Source: Candidatus Treponema faecavium | Lineage (GTDB): Bacteria > Spirochaetota > Spirochaetia > Treponematales > Treponemataceae | NCBI GenBank assembly: GCA_019113455.1 | Contig: DXHG01000103.1 | Span: forward strand, 1 to 33,922 | Reading direction: 5' to 3' | DNA length: 33,922 nt | Shown: piece after piece, positions 8,201-15,944 of the stretch | Layout: every line of letters begins with the position of its first letter | Numbering within the stretch: position 1 is the stretch's first letter | Notes under the pieces: generated by a model | The model's database searches: none | Told to the model about the DNA's origin: nothing | What the model saw: the letters and a program-made list of their open reading frames with translations, nothing else | Position numbers and translations under genes: made by a program

Positions 8201-11156
8201 GGCGGCATATGAAAAAAACGGCTTTAAGGCTGCAAATACGATTGGCCTGACTGTCGATATGCAGAATACAAGCGGCTATTACCGTATCCTGGGCATGGAT
8301 GATCATGTGCCGCAAACAGCCTATTTGACGCAAAATGCGGCGTTCAACCTGCCTGACGGCTTTATTCCGTCTATTGAACAGGTAAAAGGCGGCGACGCGC
8401 CCAATCTTGCTGCACATATATCGCTTATTGAAGATATGCCGGGAATTACCGATGAGTATATCACCGGCTACGCGGCGGTGCTTGCGTATGATCTGCCGGA
8501 GACGCAAACCGGCGCGCCTGTATCATGGACGGCGCGCTCAATAAGTCTCGGGAATGCCGCCGCACAGCTTGCCTCGGCATCGCAGTTCAGTATTGCATTA
8601 AAAGATATCGGCAGCAATCGCTATGATGTGTATTTGCAGCTCGGCGTGCCTGATGAAGACAGCAGCGCATTTGAGTCAAAGGCTGCTGTACCGACCTGGA
8701 AAATAGGCGGGCTTACGGATACCGATATATCGCCCGGCGTTGAGCAGGCGTTTATCCCTGCGCAGATATCCGAACAGGGCGGCTGGCAGACCGTTACGGT
8801 AAATCTTACTGACGCAGACCGCGCACGGCTTGCGGAACATCACGCTGCGCGCCTCATTATCGTTAATTCCGGCGCGGCCTTACCGATACAGGGAGAGCTC
8901 CTCGCGGGCCCCTATGAAATAACGACGCAGGGATTCTCGGTTAAAACGACAAATGCGGAGGCTGCAGTCAGACAGACGCGGGACAATTCTCTGCCTGATG
9001 ACATCCGCAAGCGTTTTAATCCGGACAGCGACAATGCCGTACAGCAGATTTCGTGGACGATGCAGAGCGGTGCCGAAAGTAAAATCACGCTGCAGCAATA
9101 CATAGCGGAAGTCGATATTTCGCCGTATCGTATGCTACATATGTATGTGCGGCTTGCCGGTGAGAACCTAAGTTCATCACCGGCTTTTTCATTTTCGCTT
9201 GACCGGCATACAGCAGACATTGTTTCTGTAGACGTTGCGGCAGGACAGCTTGCGCTGCACGGCGGCTGGCAGCTTGTATCCGTAAATCTGGATACGCAAA
9301 AAGTATACATAGACGGCGCGGAACTTACCGCACATGCCTATTCCGTGTCATGTATGCTGCATGACACTGCGGTGCGCTTTTCTTTTTCGGCAACGCCGAC
9401 AGTAAGCGGGACGCTCTACATCGATGAAGTATATCTGTCAGAAACCAGTCCGCAGTATCTTGTTGAAGACTCGTTTGAAGTATCGTGGCAGAAAGACGGC
9501 GTTATAGCCGCGGTAAAAGACTTTGCGCTCCTTGAAGACGCGGAAGTAAAAACAGAAGGCACTGTTTCTGTAATGCTTCCGACAGCGCATATTGAGCCTG
9601 ACGCCGCATTTACTGGCAAAGTATCCGCAAGCGTTACCGTTGCGGGCCTGCAGCTTTCAGGGGACGCCGCACATGCAAGCGGTTCCGACATGATTATATC
9701 GGACGCGGGACACGCCGCCGCAACAACCTCGTCAAATCCGCTGTTCCGCTATATACAGTTTTCCGAACAATACCGCTATTCGGAAACGAGCGCGGCAAAA
9801 CAGAACGCGGCAGGCGTTACGCTTGCTCCGCTCAATATACCGGTAACGCTTACCGCCGAAACGCAGGCAAAAACATCACTCTGGCAGACACAGCAGAAAA
9901 CGCAAAGCAATCTGTATATCACTATCCCCTTTTCTCCGCTTGACTATACTATTGCGGCACAGGCTGCTGTGTTTCAGGAAACAGCCGCGGTATGGGAGCC
10001 CGACGGCGCAAACACAGAGACATACGGAGAAAGCTATCTCAGACTGTCAAAACTCTCATTTTCACGCGGAGAGGCGGCCGCCGCTTCACGTGAATTTTCT
10101 TTTAATCTCACAAACGCGATAGTATGCAATACTATTGACTTTATTCCTCAGGCATCATTCAGCGCCGACGGACAGTATGCCAATACGACAGAAACGCTGT
10201 ATACTCATTCCGCGGAATTTCAGTTTTTGTTTCCGTTTGCCGTTCAGGGCAATCAATTCAGCATCAGCTGGCAAAAAGAAACAGATACCGTGCATCAGAC
10301 AGCAGCAGGCGGAAACTATGCCGTTGATATTTCTGAGTTATTTGACACGCTCGGCAGACAGGACTGGTTTTTTGCAGCGCTGCCCTTTTATGATATGTTT
10401 GATGCACAGCTTCCGCAGAAAATAGCGGCTTTTACTAAAAAATACGCATATGCAGCAAACGGCGCATACAATACCACATACCGCTTTTCATGGCAGCGAA
10501 ATATTTCAGCCAATCGGTACAGTTTTTTTATACCGACCGCAGCAGAAATCGCAGTTTCACGAAACATCCGTACAGCGCAGAACATTGCCGATGCGTACCA
10601 GACAAAACTGGGAGCGTCATTCGCGGCGTTTAACTGCTTCGGTTCATTCGGCATACATCCTGTTTTTTCCTGGTATCAGGAAGATGAGTATATGTCTTCT
10701 TATTATATCGGCATCAAAATACCGCGCAGCGATCCGAGTCTTGTTTCTCTGGTATTTTCAGGCTACGCACAGGCAGTGTTTTATATCGAGCCGCAGGCGG
10801 CGCTTAAAGCAGCGATTGAGTTTCAGTTTGAGGAGCTGTCAACTTGGAACGGACAATGCACCGCGATATGGGAACGCACCAGCACTTTTTCAGCGATTAC
10901 GGCGCTTATACGCGCCGTCAGTATTCCGTTTTATGAAAAGATACGCGCCGCAAACCGAACAGACAGCATAAACTACGCCATTGACTGTACCGATTCCGCA
11001 ATAGCACACACCATAGTCTATGACCATAAACTGACGCTGCAGCTTGGTGCGTATTTTTCTGTCTCGGCGTCATTGGGCGCGGAACTCATTCTTGAACACA
11101 AAAAAGCCGCCGTACTGACGCTTCTTGGCAGTATCGGCGGCACCGTTATTTTCTAG
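5250..11156 (+). CDS. dinB: DNA polymerase IV (DinB), frame continuous into exported protein
   Basis: Residues 1-385 (to about base 6404) are a complete Y-family translesion polymerase: DLDAFYASVE with catalytic D8, ISVDEAFVDIS with D104/E105, the ASNKYLAKIAS segment, the helix-hairpin-helix region (VWGVGEKTLAKLHKLG), the little-finger domain, and a clamp-binding-like QGELF motif at 349-353. It ends in the usual ITKARLL. No stop codon follows: the frame continues for about 1,580 further residues as a secreted protein, for a total of 1,968. A cytoplasmic polymerase joined to an exported domain is unlikely to work as one chain. Either the dinB stop has been lost or separate initiation occurs at GTG 6417 (see next entry). 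The polymerase identity is firm; the C-terminal limit is not. Confidence 0.9.
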   Translation: MTWFVHVDLDAFYASVEQLDHPELKGKPVIVGGLPGSRRGVVSTASYEARAYGVHSAMPIGQAYRLCPDGIYLPVRMKRYQQKSAEIMRIFSEFSPDVQQISVDEAFVDISGTERLFGPPEQTAQAIQTAVRERTGLTASIGLASNKYLAKIASGMSKPNGFCMIPAGSECAFMQRLPLNKVWGVGEKTLAKLHKLGLHTTADVYNTSFELLAKTLGTACANFLFAAVRGQNAAVFSEEAKTHSVSAESTYEYDLCEPYAIETALMELCCTVMFRMYTEGWISRTVQVKIRYDDFSTVSVQETSQQIIANTEDMFARAKTLLHKKYSGGSIRLLGAAALNLERSEVLRQGELFDFGSAKAQKLEQAVFNLKQKNPRLKITKARLLQDLCVLFLLPALYFFCSQQPLAAETMPETAASHGGAAALTFQLPPPSPDTDGALFSYSLFDTDIEFFMQGYWDTELTGSLSFSFGGGSDFAVSTAMPVFKQEVDLSVWLMLNKQWYFEAAFAEQFEKNTFALGYTGENTLRSVRIANRGILFPSFYPADALNRGIGGGDNQAPGISASFAGKNWRADAAVRYEALTAHEKIFYGSNEVSEQTVQLTQWERGRLFFLPSVQTAASVTGVYVESENGTLRDREGRTYRKLDTSEYQIAPQRAQLVLAKQALITDGAHKRTAAVLLRFSDAAAIQTLKTELGTFSDAGGNSFLSDVQQLFLQGGIDNIAAYSYGALYHDSPAGDPSGNSTDGFFTNILGTQMLVIQHPAGFSPFSGAYRYASTVQSADEVQLVSQSTDTRIEPYAAATADSMQFVSEDFLTAQPTTYIEVYSTELDGSDGTQAAVRFPLAARYPQYYLQSASSVPAGEADAVIKIRSYSPVDQYYIGTDAAEGTVSAYRNGIRDSGAAYDAESGVVTLSAAVSAMDRIRIVWYEDSNTADTGAIAAAAGIQFFPFDGFSLAASLTSRWAFSPHKQFADAESQTQGFAALAGAAAYEKNGFKAANTIGLTVDMQNTSGYYRILGMDDHVPQTAYLTQNAAFNLPDGFIPSIEQVKGGDAPNLAAHISLIEDMPGITDEYITGYAAVLAYDLPETQTGAPVSWTARSISLGNAAAQLASASQFSIALKDIGSNRYDVYLQLGVPDEDSSAFESKAAVPTWKIGGLTDTDISPGVEQAFIPAQISEQGGWQTVTVNLTDADRARLAEHHAARLIIVNSGAALPIQGELLAGPYEITTQGFSVKTTNAEAAVRQTRDNSLPDDIRKRFNPDSDNAVQQISWTMQSGAESKITLQQYIAEVDISPYRMLHMYVRLAGENLSSSPAFSFSLDRHTADIVSVDVAAGQLALHGGWQLVSVNLDTQKVYIDGAELTAHAYSVSCMLHDTAVRFSFSATPTVSGTLYIDEVYLSETSPQYLVEDSFEVSWQKDGVIAAVKDFALLEDAEVKTEGTVSVMLPTAHIEPDAAFTGKVSASVTVAGLQLSGDAAHASGSDMIISDAGHAAATTSSNPLFRYIQFSEQYRYSETSAAKQNAAGVTLAPLNIPVTLTAETQAKTSLWQTQQKTQSNLYITIPFSPLDYTIAAQAAVFQETAAVWEPDGANTETYGESYLRLSKLSFSRGEAAAASREFSFNLTNAIVCNTIDFIPQASFSADGQYANTTETLYTHSAEFQFLFPFAVQGNQFSISWQKETDTVHQTAAGGNYAVDISELFDTLGRQDWFFAALPFYDMFDAQLPQKIAAFTKKYAYAANGAYNTTYRFSWQRNISANRYSFFIPTAAEIAVSRNIRTAQNIADAYQTKLGASFAAFNCFGSFGIHPVFSWYQEDEYMSSYYIGIKIPRSDPSLVSLVFSGYAQAVFYIEPQAALKAAIEFQFEELSTWNGQCTAIWERTSTFSAITALIRAVSIPFYEKIRAANRTDSINYAIDCTDSAIAHTIVYDHKLTLQLGAYFSVSASLGAELILEHKKAAVLTLLGSIGGTVIF
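6417..11156 (+). CDS. Very large exported, probably outer-membrane, protein
   Basis: This is a proposed independent start within the dinB frame. GTG 6417-6419 is preceded by AGGA (6406-6409) at 7-base spacing and opens a hydrophobic segment ending PLAA-E, a plausible signal peptide, although its positive charges (KITKAR) lie just upstream in the dinB tail. The product would be about 1,579 residues. The N-terminal third has repeated aromatic, glycine-rich beta strands. Two tandem jelly-roll-like modules follow (about 8590-8930 and 9040-9450, the second ending TLYIDEVYLSE). The C-terminal third has alternating amphipathic strands and ends in phenylalanine (GGTVIF), as beta-barrel outer-membrane proteins do. 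The overall plan recalls giant SprA-like barrels, but that is only an impression. Two cytoplasm-incompatible halves in one frame make separate translation the simplest reading. Confidence 0.55.
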   Translation: MLFLLPALYFFCSQQPLAAETMPETAASHGGAAALTFQLPPPSPDTDGALFSYSLFDTDIEFFMQGYWDTELTGSLSFSFGGGSDFAVSTAMPVFKQEVDLSVWLMLNKQWYFEAAFAEQFEKNTFALGYTGENTLRSVRIANRGILFPSFYPADALNRGIGGGDNQAPGISASFAGKNWRADAAVRYEALTAHEKIFYGSNEVSEQTVQLTQWERGRLFFLPSVQTAASVTGVYVESENGTLRDREGRTYRKLDTSEYQIAPQRAQLVLAKQALITDGAHKRTAAVLLRFSDAAAIQTLKTELGTFSDAGGNSFLSDVQQLFLQGGIDNIAAYSYGALYHDSPAGDPSGNSTDGFFTNILGTQMLVIQHPAGFSPFSGAYRYASTVQSADEVQLVSQSTDTRIEPYAAATADSMQFVSEDFLTAQPTTYIEVYSTELDGSDGTQAAVRFPLAARYPQYYLQSASSVPAGEADAVIKIRSYSPVDQYYIGTDAAEGTVSAYRNGIRDSGAAYDAESGVVTLSAAVSAMDRIRIVWYEDSNTADTGAIAAAAGIQFFPFDGFSLAASLTSRWAFSPHKQFADAESQTQGFAALAGAAAYEKNGFKAANTIGLTVDMQNTSGYYRILGMDDHVPQTAYLTQNAAFNLPDGFIPSIEQVKGGDAPNLAAHISLIEDMPGITDEYITGYAAVLAYDLPETQTGAPVSWTARSISLGNAAAQLASASQFSIALKDIGSNRYDVYLQLGVPDEDSSAFESKAAVPTWKIGGLTDTDISPGVEQAFIPAQISEQGGWQTVTVNLTDADRARLAEHHAARLIIVNSGAALPIQGELLAGPYEITTQGFSVKTTNAEAAVRQTRDNSLPDDIRKRFNPDSDNAVQQISWTMQSGAESKITLQQYIAEVDISPYRMLHMYVRLAGENLSSSPAFSFSLDRHTADIVSVDVAAGQLALHGGWQLVSVNLDTQKVYIDGAELTAHAYSVSCMLHDTAVRFSFSATPTVSGTLYIDEVYLSETSPQYLVEDSFEVSWQKDGVIAAVKDFALLEDAEVKTEGTVSVMLPTAHIEPDAAFTGKVSASVTVAGLQLSGDAAHASGSDMIISDAGHAAATTSSNPLFRYIQFSEQYRYSETSAAKQNAAGVTLAPLNIPVTLTAETQAKTSLWQTQQKTQSNLYITIPFSPLDYTIAAQAAVFQETAAVWEPDGANTETYGESYLRLSKLSFSRGEAAAASREFSFNLTNAIVCNTIDFIPQASFSADGQYANTTETLYTHSAEFQFLFPFAVQGNQFSISWQKETDTVHQTAAGGNYAVDISELFDTLGRQDWFFAALPFYDMFDAQLPQKIAAFTKKYAYAANGAYNTTYRFSWQRNISANRYSFFIPTAAEIAVSRNIRTAQNIADAYQTKLGASFAAFNCFGSFGIHPVFSWYQEDEYMSSYYIGIKIPRSDPSLVSLVFSGYAQAVFYIEPQAALKAAIEFQFEELSTWNGQCTAIWERTSTFSAITALIRAVSIPFYEKIRAANRTDSINYAIDCTDSAIAHTIVYDHKLTLQLGAYFSVSASLGAELILEHKKAAVLTLLGSIGGTVIF

Positions 11157-11167
11157 CTGTGCTGCTG

Positions 11168-13195
11168 TTACTGCAGCGGCGCAAAATAACCGGTTTCGTC
11201 TCTGCCTGAGCGGTTAAGCAGATACGTTTCTATCTCTACCGGCAGATACGCGGTTCCAAAGTTAGTAGACAGCCGTGAGGTATATGAAAGCTGATATAAA
11301 CCGTTCGGCAGCTCAAGCAAATCATTCACAATCATACCCAGTCCCTGCGGTCGATAGACGTAATACTCCTCGCCGCTCGTGCGCCGTGTTAAGTAATCAA
11401 GCTCTTCAGGAAGCGCCTGCTGTTTAATATTGATCGTAGAAAAAGGAATACCGTTATTATTCATATACGCTGTAAGATCTGAAAGGCTGTAATCGGTAAA
11501 CGCGTTTTCAGACACAACACCGCTCGTAATATAAATAATCGCGCGCTTCTTTTCTGCATTGATCAAATCGTTTGCCGCAAACCTCACCCCTAAATCGATA
11601 CGGCACGCATCGGAAACAGGATTTTTAAGGCGGGAAAGGTCAAAGTTATCCGCCTGCACCGGAGGACCTTCATACTCAAGCGTGGGAATAGCTCCGGCAG
11701 ACACAATACGCAGCGTGCCGTTTCCATTCATCGACGTGCTGATATCACGCACGGCCGTTTCTACCGCTTCTTTTAATGCTGTCGTTTCCGGCGAACGGTC
11801 AATAACAATCGTAATATCGCACACCGTATTTTCAGACGCTGCTCCGGTCAGCTGCTGATTTTCCACAGGAGCTTTATTTTCCGTAATAAAGAAGTTTGCC
11901 GCTTTAAGACCGACAACCGGTTCGCGGCTCCGGTTTTCTACCCTGACTTCAAGTATCACATTCGGAAAATCATCAGCTATCACCCGTTCAATCTGAACAA
12001 ATAAACCGCCGACAAGCTCCGTCATCCGCGACATAACATAAATTTCGTTTGTTACAAAGTCAGACGCAAGGATATTGCCGTTTTTATCAGGTGCTGCGCA
12101 CATGATGCGGGACGGCGCGTTGCCGGTTCGGGTGTTTTCAAACACAGCCCCGTTAGCCGTATCGACTGTTACAATGCGCTTGTTGTCGGCAACGATTAAG
12201 TACCTGCCGATTGCCTTCATTGCTTCCGGTCGGGTAAATGTCTGAGGCGGCACAACAATGCCTTCGTAATTGCCGGATAAGTCAAATGAATAGATTGCGC
12301 CGTCTATGGCATCAGCAACATACACCACGTTTTCAATAACCGCAATACCGGCAGGCGCGGTAAATCCGTCAAAATCATCCGTCTTCTGACCAAAAGAAAA
12401 GAGAGGCGTTCCGGCGCTGTCAAACACCACTACGCGGGCATTGCCAAAATCCGTAACAAAAATATTGCCGTACAAATCGACAGCAATATACTGCGGTCCG
12501 ACCAACTGCCCGCTGCCGATACCGGTAGTGCCAAATGATTTAATGTACCGGCCGTCTGCAGACAGCTGCGAAATCCGGTTCCCAGCATATTCAGTAACAA
12601 GCAGGGAACCGTCAGCACAGCACGCAATATCCATTGGGCGGTCAAAACCCTGCAGCGGACCTCCCGTTCTGAACACGACAGAACCATTAATATCAAGTTT
12701 CAAGAGCTCGTTTGAACTATAGGCAACGACCCAAAAAGTACCGTCGTCGTTCGGAAGCACCGACGCAGGCTGCACAAAAATCGTATCCGTTTCCGTTGTT
12801 CCGGGAAAACTGCCCGCTTCGGTATACGGCACAAGATATTTATTAAAATCAACGGAAAGACGCCTGTTCTGCACAATATCGATTTTATTCTGCAGCAAAA
12901 GCCCGCCGTAATCATTGGCGGCGGCCATCTGCCAGTTTTCAAGCGCCGCGCCTTCTATGCCCGCATGGTAATACGCTTTGCCAAGCCAGTCCAAATACAG
13001 ATTGTTGTCAGGCGTATAAGAAAGCGCCCGTTCAAACAGCACTATTGCGTCATTGAATGCGCCCCGGTAAAACGACTGAACGCCTCTTCTGAAATCATCC
13101 TGCGCAAATCCTTCATTTGCCGGACGCACAGTCTGAGCCGAAAACGGCACTATACAGCAGGCTATCAGCAATACTGCAACATATATACGTTTCAA
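11168..13195 (-). CDS. Secreted TPR / NHL-propeller / VWA-like protein
   Basis: A 675-residue protein. The TTG start at 13195-13193 is chosen because AAGGAG lies 8 bases upstream and the frame then opens directly into a signal peptide (MKRIYVAVLLIACCIVPFSA). Residues about 30-95 are tetratricopeptide-like (YRGAFNDAIVLFERALSYTPDNN). Residues about 135-410 form a beta-propeller with NHL-type repeats (GSGQLVGPQYIAVDLYGNIFVTDFGNARV and similar, about 40 residues each). Residues about 465-640 resemble a von Willebrand A domain (DITIVIDRSPE), but the metal-site DxSxS is degenerate. It probably acts in the periplasm or at the surface in protein-protein contacts. It is the last gene of the galK-like/surE/TPR unit, 15 bp after the TPR gene, and converges with the dinB-downstream gene. 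Confidence 0.85.
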   Translation of the reverse strand: MKRIYVAVLLIACCIVPFSAQTVRPANEGFAQDDFRRGVQSFYRGAFNDAIVLFERALSYTPDNNLYLDWLGKAYYHAGIEGAALENWQMAAANDYGGLLLQNKIDIVQNRRLSVDFNKYLVPYTEAGSFPGTTETDTIFVQPASVLPNDDGTFWVVAYSSNELLKLDINGSVVFRTGGPLQGFDRPMDIACCADGSLLVTEYAGNRISQLSADGRYIKSFGTTGIGSGQLVGPQYIAVDLYGNIFVTDFGNARVVVFDSAGTPLFSFGQKTDDFDGFTAPAGIAVIENVVYVADAIDGAIYSFDLSGNYEGIVVPPQTFTRPEAMKAIGRYLIVADNKRIVTVDTANGAVFENTRTGNAPSRIMCAAPDKNGNILASDFVTNEIYVMSRMTELVGGLFVQIERVIADDFPNVILEVRVENRSREPVVGLKAANFFITENKAPVENQQLTGAASENTVCDITIVIDRSPETTALKEAVETAVRDISTSMNGNGTLRIVSAGAIPTLEYEGPPVQADNFDLSRLKNPVSDACRIDLGVRFAANDLINAEKKRAIIYITSGVVSENAFTDYSLSDLTAYMNNNGIPFSTINIKQQALPEELDYLTRRTSGEEYYVYRPQGLGMIVNDLLELPNGLYQLSYTSRLSTNFGTAYLPVEIETYLLNRSGRDETGYFAPLQ

Positions 13196-13210
13196 ACTTG
13201 CAGCTCCTTT

Positions 13211-13894
13211 TTATTTAGCGAGTTTTTTCTCTGCAACAGCCCGGTAATGCTCTCCAATTTCACGGCACGCAGGCTGCTGCTGCCGGGCACGCCCGATATA
13301 ACTTTCAGCTTCGTTTAACAGTCCAAGGTGAAAATACACCCAGCCAAGGGAATCGAGATATGCTGCGGAATCAGGATCTTCCACCAGTGCTTTTTTACAC
13401 AGACTAAGCGCGCGCGTATAATCCTTACCTGAACACGCAAGCACATACCCGAGTCCATTGAGCGCAGTCGCATTCTGTGCGTCTTCTTCAAGCGCTTTTT
13501 CATATGCGGCAATGCACTCGGCTGTCTTATGCTGCTTCCACAGCAAATACGCATATACCGACTGCACCATTACCGGGCGGTACCCGCATTCTACCAGCTT
13601 TTCAATTTCAAATTCGGCCAAACGCGCGCGTCCCGTCACCGCGTAAATAACGGCTAACAGCAGCCGGCACTGCCTGATGCGGGACTCGGCAACATCAGCG
13701 GAAGTTACCACCTGCTCAAGATACAGCATCGCGTCTTCGTATCGTTCCAGACGCACATATGACAGCCCTACATAATAGAGATAATCCATGCTGTCATCAT
13801 CATCGGTAACGGTATATTGTAAAAAAAAAGTCAGCGCGTCACTATACTGGCCCGTTCTGTAAAGCCGAATTCCTTCAGCATACCCCTCTGACAT
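13211..13894 (-). CDS. Tetratricopeptide-repeat protein, cytoplasmic
   Basis: A 227-residue protein made almost wholly of TPR helices: YAEGIRLYRTGQYSDALTFF at the N terminus, YYVGLSYVRLERYEDAMLYLEQ, ECIAAYEKALEEDAQNATALNGLGYVL, and ALVEDPDSAAYLDSLGWVYFHLGLLNEAESYIGRA. It has no signal peptide, so it should be a cytosolic scaffold. ATG 13894-13892 has a G-rich ribosome site (GTGGGGGT) just upstream. It lies 39 bp after surE and 15 bp before the secreted NHL protein in one minus-strand unit. The binding partner is unknown. Confidence 0.85.
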   Translation of the reverse strand: MSEGYAEGIRLYRTGQYSDALTFFLQYTVTDDDDSMDYLYYVGLSYVRLERYEDAMLYLEQVVTSADVAESRIRQCRLLLAVIYAVTGRARLAEFEIEKLVECGYRPVMVQSVYAYLLWKQHKTAECIAAYEKALEEDAQNATALNGLGYVLACSGKDYTRALSLCKKALVEDPDSAAYLDSLGWVYFHLGLLNEAESYIGRARQQQPACREIGEHYRAVAEKKLAK

Positions 13895-13933
13895 TCATAC
13901 CCCCACATGATAAGAAACGGCAAATCCCGGATG

Positions 13934-14671
13934 CTACACAGATATGCCGTCCAGCGATATATCTGCAAACGATACTGTCGCAGGATGAGCGAACACCGGA
14001 CTGACAGAAACATATCCGTCCTGCACCGCCTGAAAATCAGACAGCTCGCTTCCCTGGGTCTGCATACATCCGCTTTCAAAAAAACTGTACGTCTGTCCAT
14101 TCGGCGCCGTATACAGATGTATCGTGTCCTGATACTGCCTCAAAGATATTGCCGTTAATTTACACCCATTATAACTGTCGGCTGATTTTGCGTTTATATT
14201 AAGAAACACATCTGCAATGCACAATTTCTTCAGGCTGTTCAGATTCCGCACCGCAAAATCAGTCAACGCCGCGTACCGCCAGCTGCCGTCATCCGAATCA
14301 AGACTGAACGCAAGCGCGGGAATTCCAAACAGCGCTGCCTGGCGCGCAGCCGCGGCGGTTCCTGAATAAATAATATCGCTTCCGATATTCGGTCCGCGAT
14401 TTATCCCTGAAATTACTACGTCAGGCACAGCCGGAAGCACCGCCTTAACGCCAGTGATCACACAATCTGCCGGAAGACCTGAACATGAAAATGTATTTTT
14501 ATCATACTGCCGCATTTTCAGCGGTTCGTGCATCGTGATACCGTGCGAAACGCCGGAACGATTCCGATCAGGCGCGACAACCCACACCTCATGTTCGCGT
14601 TTTAATCCTTCGGCAAGCGCTGCAAGGCCTTCTTCGTCAATGCCGTCGTCATTAGTCAGCAGAATACGCAT
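13934..14671 (-). CDS. surE: 5'/3'-nucleotidase SurE
   Basis: Metal-dependent phosphatase that dephosphorylates nucleoside 5'- and 3'-monophosphates and is linked to stationary-phase survival. At 245 residues it is the normal family length. Signature features: MRILLTNDDGID with metal ligands D8/D9, APDRNRSGVSHGIT with S39, VVISGINRGPNIGSDIIYSGTAAAA, and GIPALAFSLD. ATG 14671-14669 follows GGAGGG at good spacing. It sits 22 bp after the galactokinase-like gene and ahead of the TPR protein. The C terminus is somewhat divergent, but all active-site residues I can place are present. Confidence 0.95.
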   Translation of the reverse strand: MRILLTNDDGIDEEGLAALAEGLKREHEVWVVAPDRNRSGVSHGITMHEPLKMRQYDKNTFSCSGLPADCVITGVKAVLPAVPDVVISGINRGPNIGSDIIYSGTAAAARQAALFGIPALAFSLDSDDGSWRYAALTDFAVRNLNSLKKLCIADVFLNINAKSADSYNGCKLTAISLRQYQDTIHLYTAPNGQTYSFFESGCMQTQGSELSDFQAVQDGYVSVSPVFAHPATVSFADISLDGISV

Positions 14672-14693
14672 ACAGCCCTCCTACTGCAGAAAA

Positions 14694-15863
14694 TCACAGA
14701 ACTTCAGCACCGCCTGCCGGCTTCACTTCGTAACAGGCAGGCTTAAACCCAAATATCCGCTCATACTCAGACAGCTTTTTCTTATATCGGGTCACCTCAG
14801 TTTCCTTGAGCATTGTATACGTACAGCGGCCAAAACCTTTTCCGGTAATACGCGCACACGCCTTGGGAGTAAGCGACGACACAAGATCAAATTCCTGCAC
14901 GCGCTTGATAAGCCAGTCTATTTCGGGACAAGAAATAGTATATAAGTCGCGCATATTATCATGCGATTTATTGACCGCATGGGCAAATTTCTCAAAATTA
15001 TGTTCCCGCAAACCGTCCGCCGCTTCAAGCACACAGTGATGCTCTTTTATTACGCTCAGCAGCCGCTTTCGCATATCCTCAGAAACAACCGACAGCACTT
15101 CCACAAGCTCGCTTCCCGACTCCTGATAGACCCAGCCGCCATATGCGTTGCGTTTGCGATTCCGCAGTTCACCCAAAAGCAGCACGTTTTCAGGAGAACG
15201 CACCGTTTCTTCATTCCACACCGATATGCGCGGAACTTTCGCGTCAGTCAGAAGAATCGCGATGTGTTCAAACTCATATGGGAACAGATCATAGTCTTTT
15301 GTTTCGTAATTCGTAAGCAGACAGGTGGCGGGCCGCGCATATAACGCGGTAAACACGTCAGCATAATATGTACCGATGCCAAGGAACTGTTTATTTCCTG
15401 CCGCAAAGCTTTCCAGAAGCTCCTCATCGGTACAATCTCGGGCAAATAATTCCCGGCAGCCAAGCAGTATCGCGATTTTAATTGCAGTTGTAATACCGAA
15501 CCCTGCAGACGGCAGAATCTCGGAATGAATCGTTATATTCATTCCTTTGCACGGAAAACCTTTACTGATAAAACCGAACAGCACCGCTTTGACGGCGTTG
15601 AACCAGCGATCTTCTTTTTTAAATTTCATTGTCTGCAAGTTAGCGCGTTTTCTGTCGTTAAACTCGACAAAGCAGCACCGAATCGATGCATCATTGCGCG
15701 CTGAAATCGCAACATAAACCGGAATATTGATAGCCATTGAAAGTGTTTTATCCCTGCAGAACCAGGAATGTTCGCCAATCAAATGGAACCGTCCCGGCGC
15801 GGATATTATCACATCCGGCTTAGTCCCGTATTCCGTTTCATGAGCCTTTTCAATGTGTTCCAT
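14694..15863 (-). CDS. Galactokinase-like GHMP-family sugar kinase
   Basis: A 389-residue GHMP kinase closest in layout to galactokinase, which makes galactose 1-phosphate. Motif 1 reads APGRFHLIGEHSWFCRDKTLSMAI (galactokinases have GRVNLIGEHTDYN). The ATP-binding motif 2 reads ILPSAGFGITTAIKIA in place of a Gly/Ser-rich LSSSAS. Motif 3, ARITGKGFGRCTYTML, is close to canonical. The catalytic Asp aligns with D in YYADVFTAL (usually MDQF). The loss of the sugar-contacting Asp and Tyr after GEH means the substrate may not be galactose. It is the first gene of the unit leading to surE and is divergent from lnt across an 81-bp gap. Kinase fold confidence is high; substrate confidence is low. Confidence 0.75.
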   Translation of the reverse strand: MEHIEKAHETEYGTKPDVIISAPGRFHLIGEHSWFCRDKTLSMAINIPVYVAISARNDASIRCCFVEFNDRKRANLQTMKFKKEDRWFNAVKAVLFGFISKGFPCKGMNITIHSEILPSAGFGITTAIKIAILLGCRELFARDCTDEELLESFAAGNKQFLGIGTYYADVFTALYARPATCLLTNYETKDYDLFPYEFEHIAILLTDAKVPRISVWNEETVRSPENVLLLGELRNRKRNAYGGWVYQESGSELVEVLSVVSEDMRKRLLSVIKEHHCVLEAADGLREHNFEKFAHAVNKSHDNMRDLYTISCPEIDWLIKRVQEFDLVSSLTPKACARITGKGFGRCTYTMLKETEVTRYKKKLSEYERIFGFKPACYEVKPAGGAEVL

Positions 15864-15905
15864 GTGTACCCATTGTTTGACAATATCTGCATTTACCGCA
15901 GGATA

Positions 15906-15935
15906 TTGCGTTACTGTCCTTCATTCTGCTAGAAT
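15906..15935 (+). promoter_or_regulatory. Probable lnt promoter
   Basis: TTGCGT (15906-15911), an 18-bp spacer and TAGAAT (15930-15935). The -10 ends only 9 bases before the lnt ATG at 15945 and no Shine-Dalgarno lies between, so the transcript would be leaderless or nearly so. A TATAAT at 15941-15946 overlaps the start codon and is less likely to serve this start. Confidence 0.45.
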
Positions 15936-15944
15936 AATAATATA

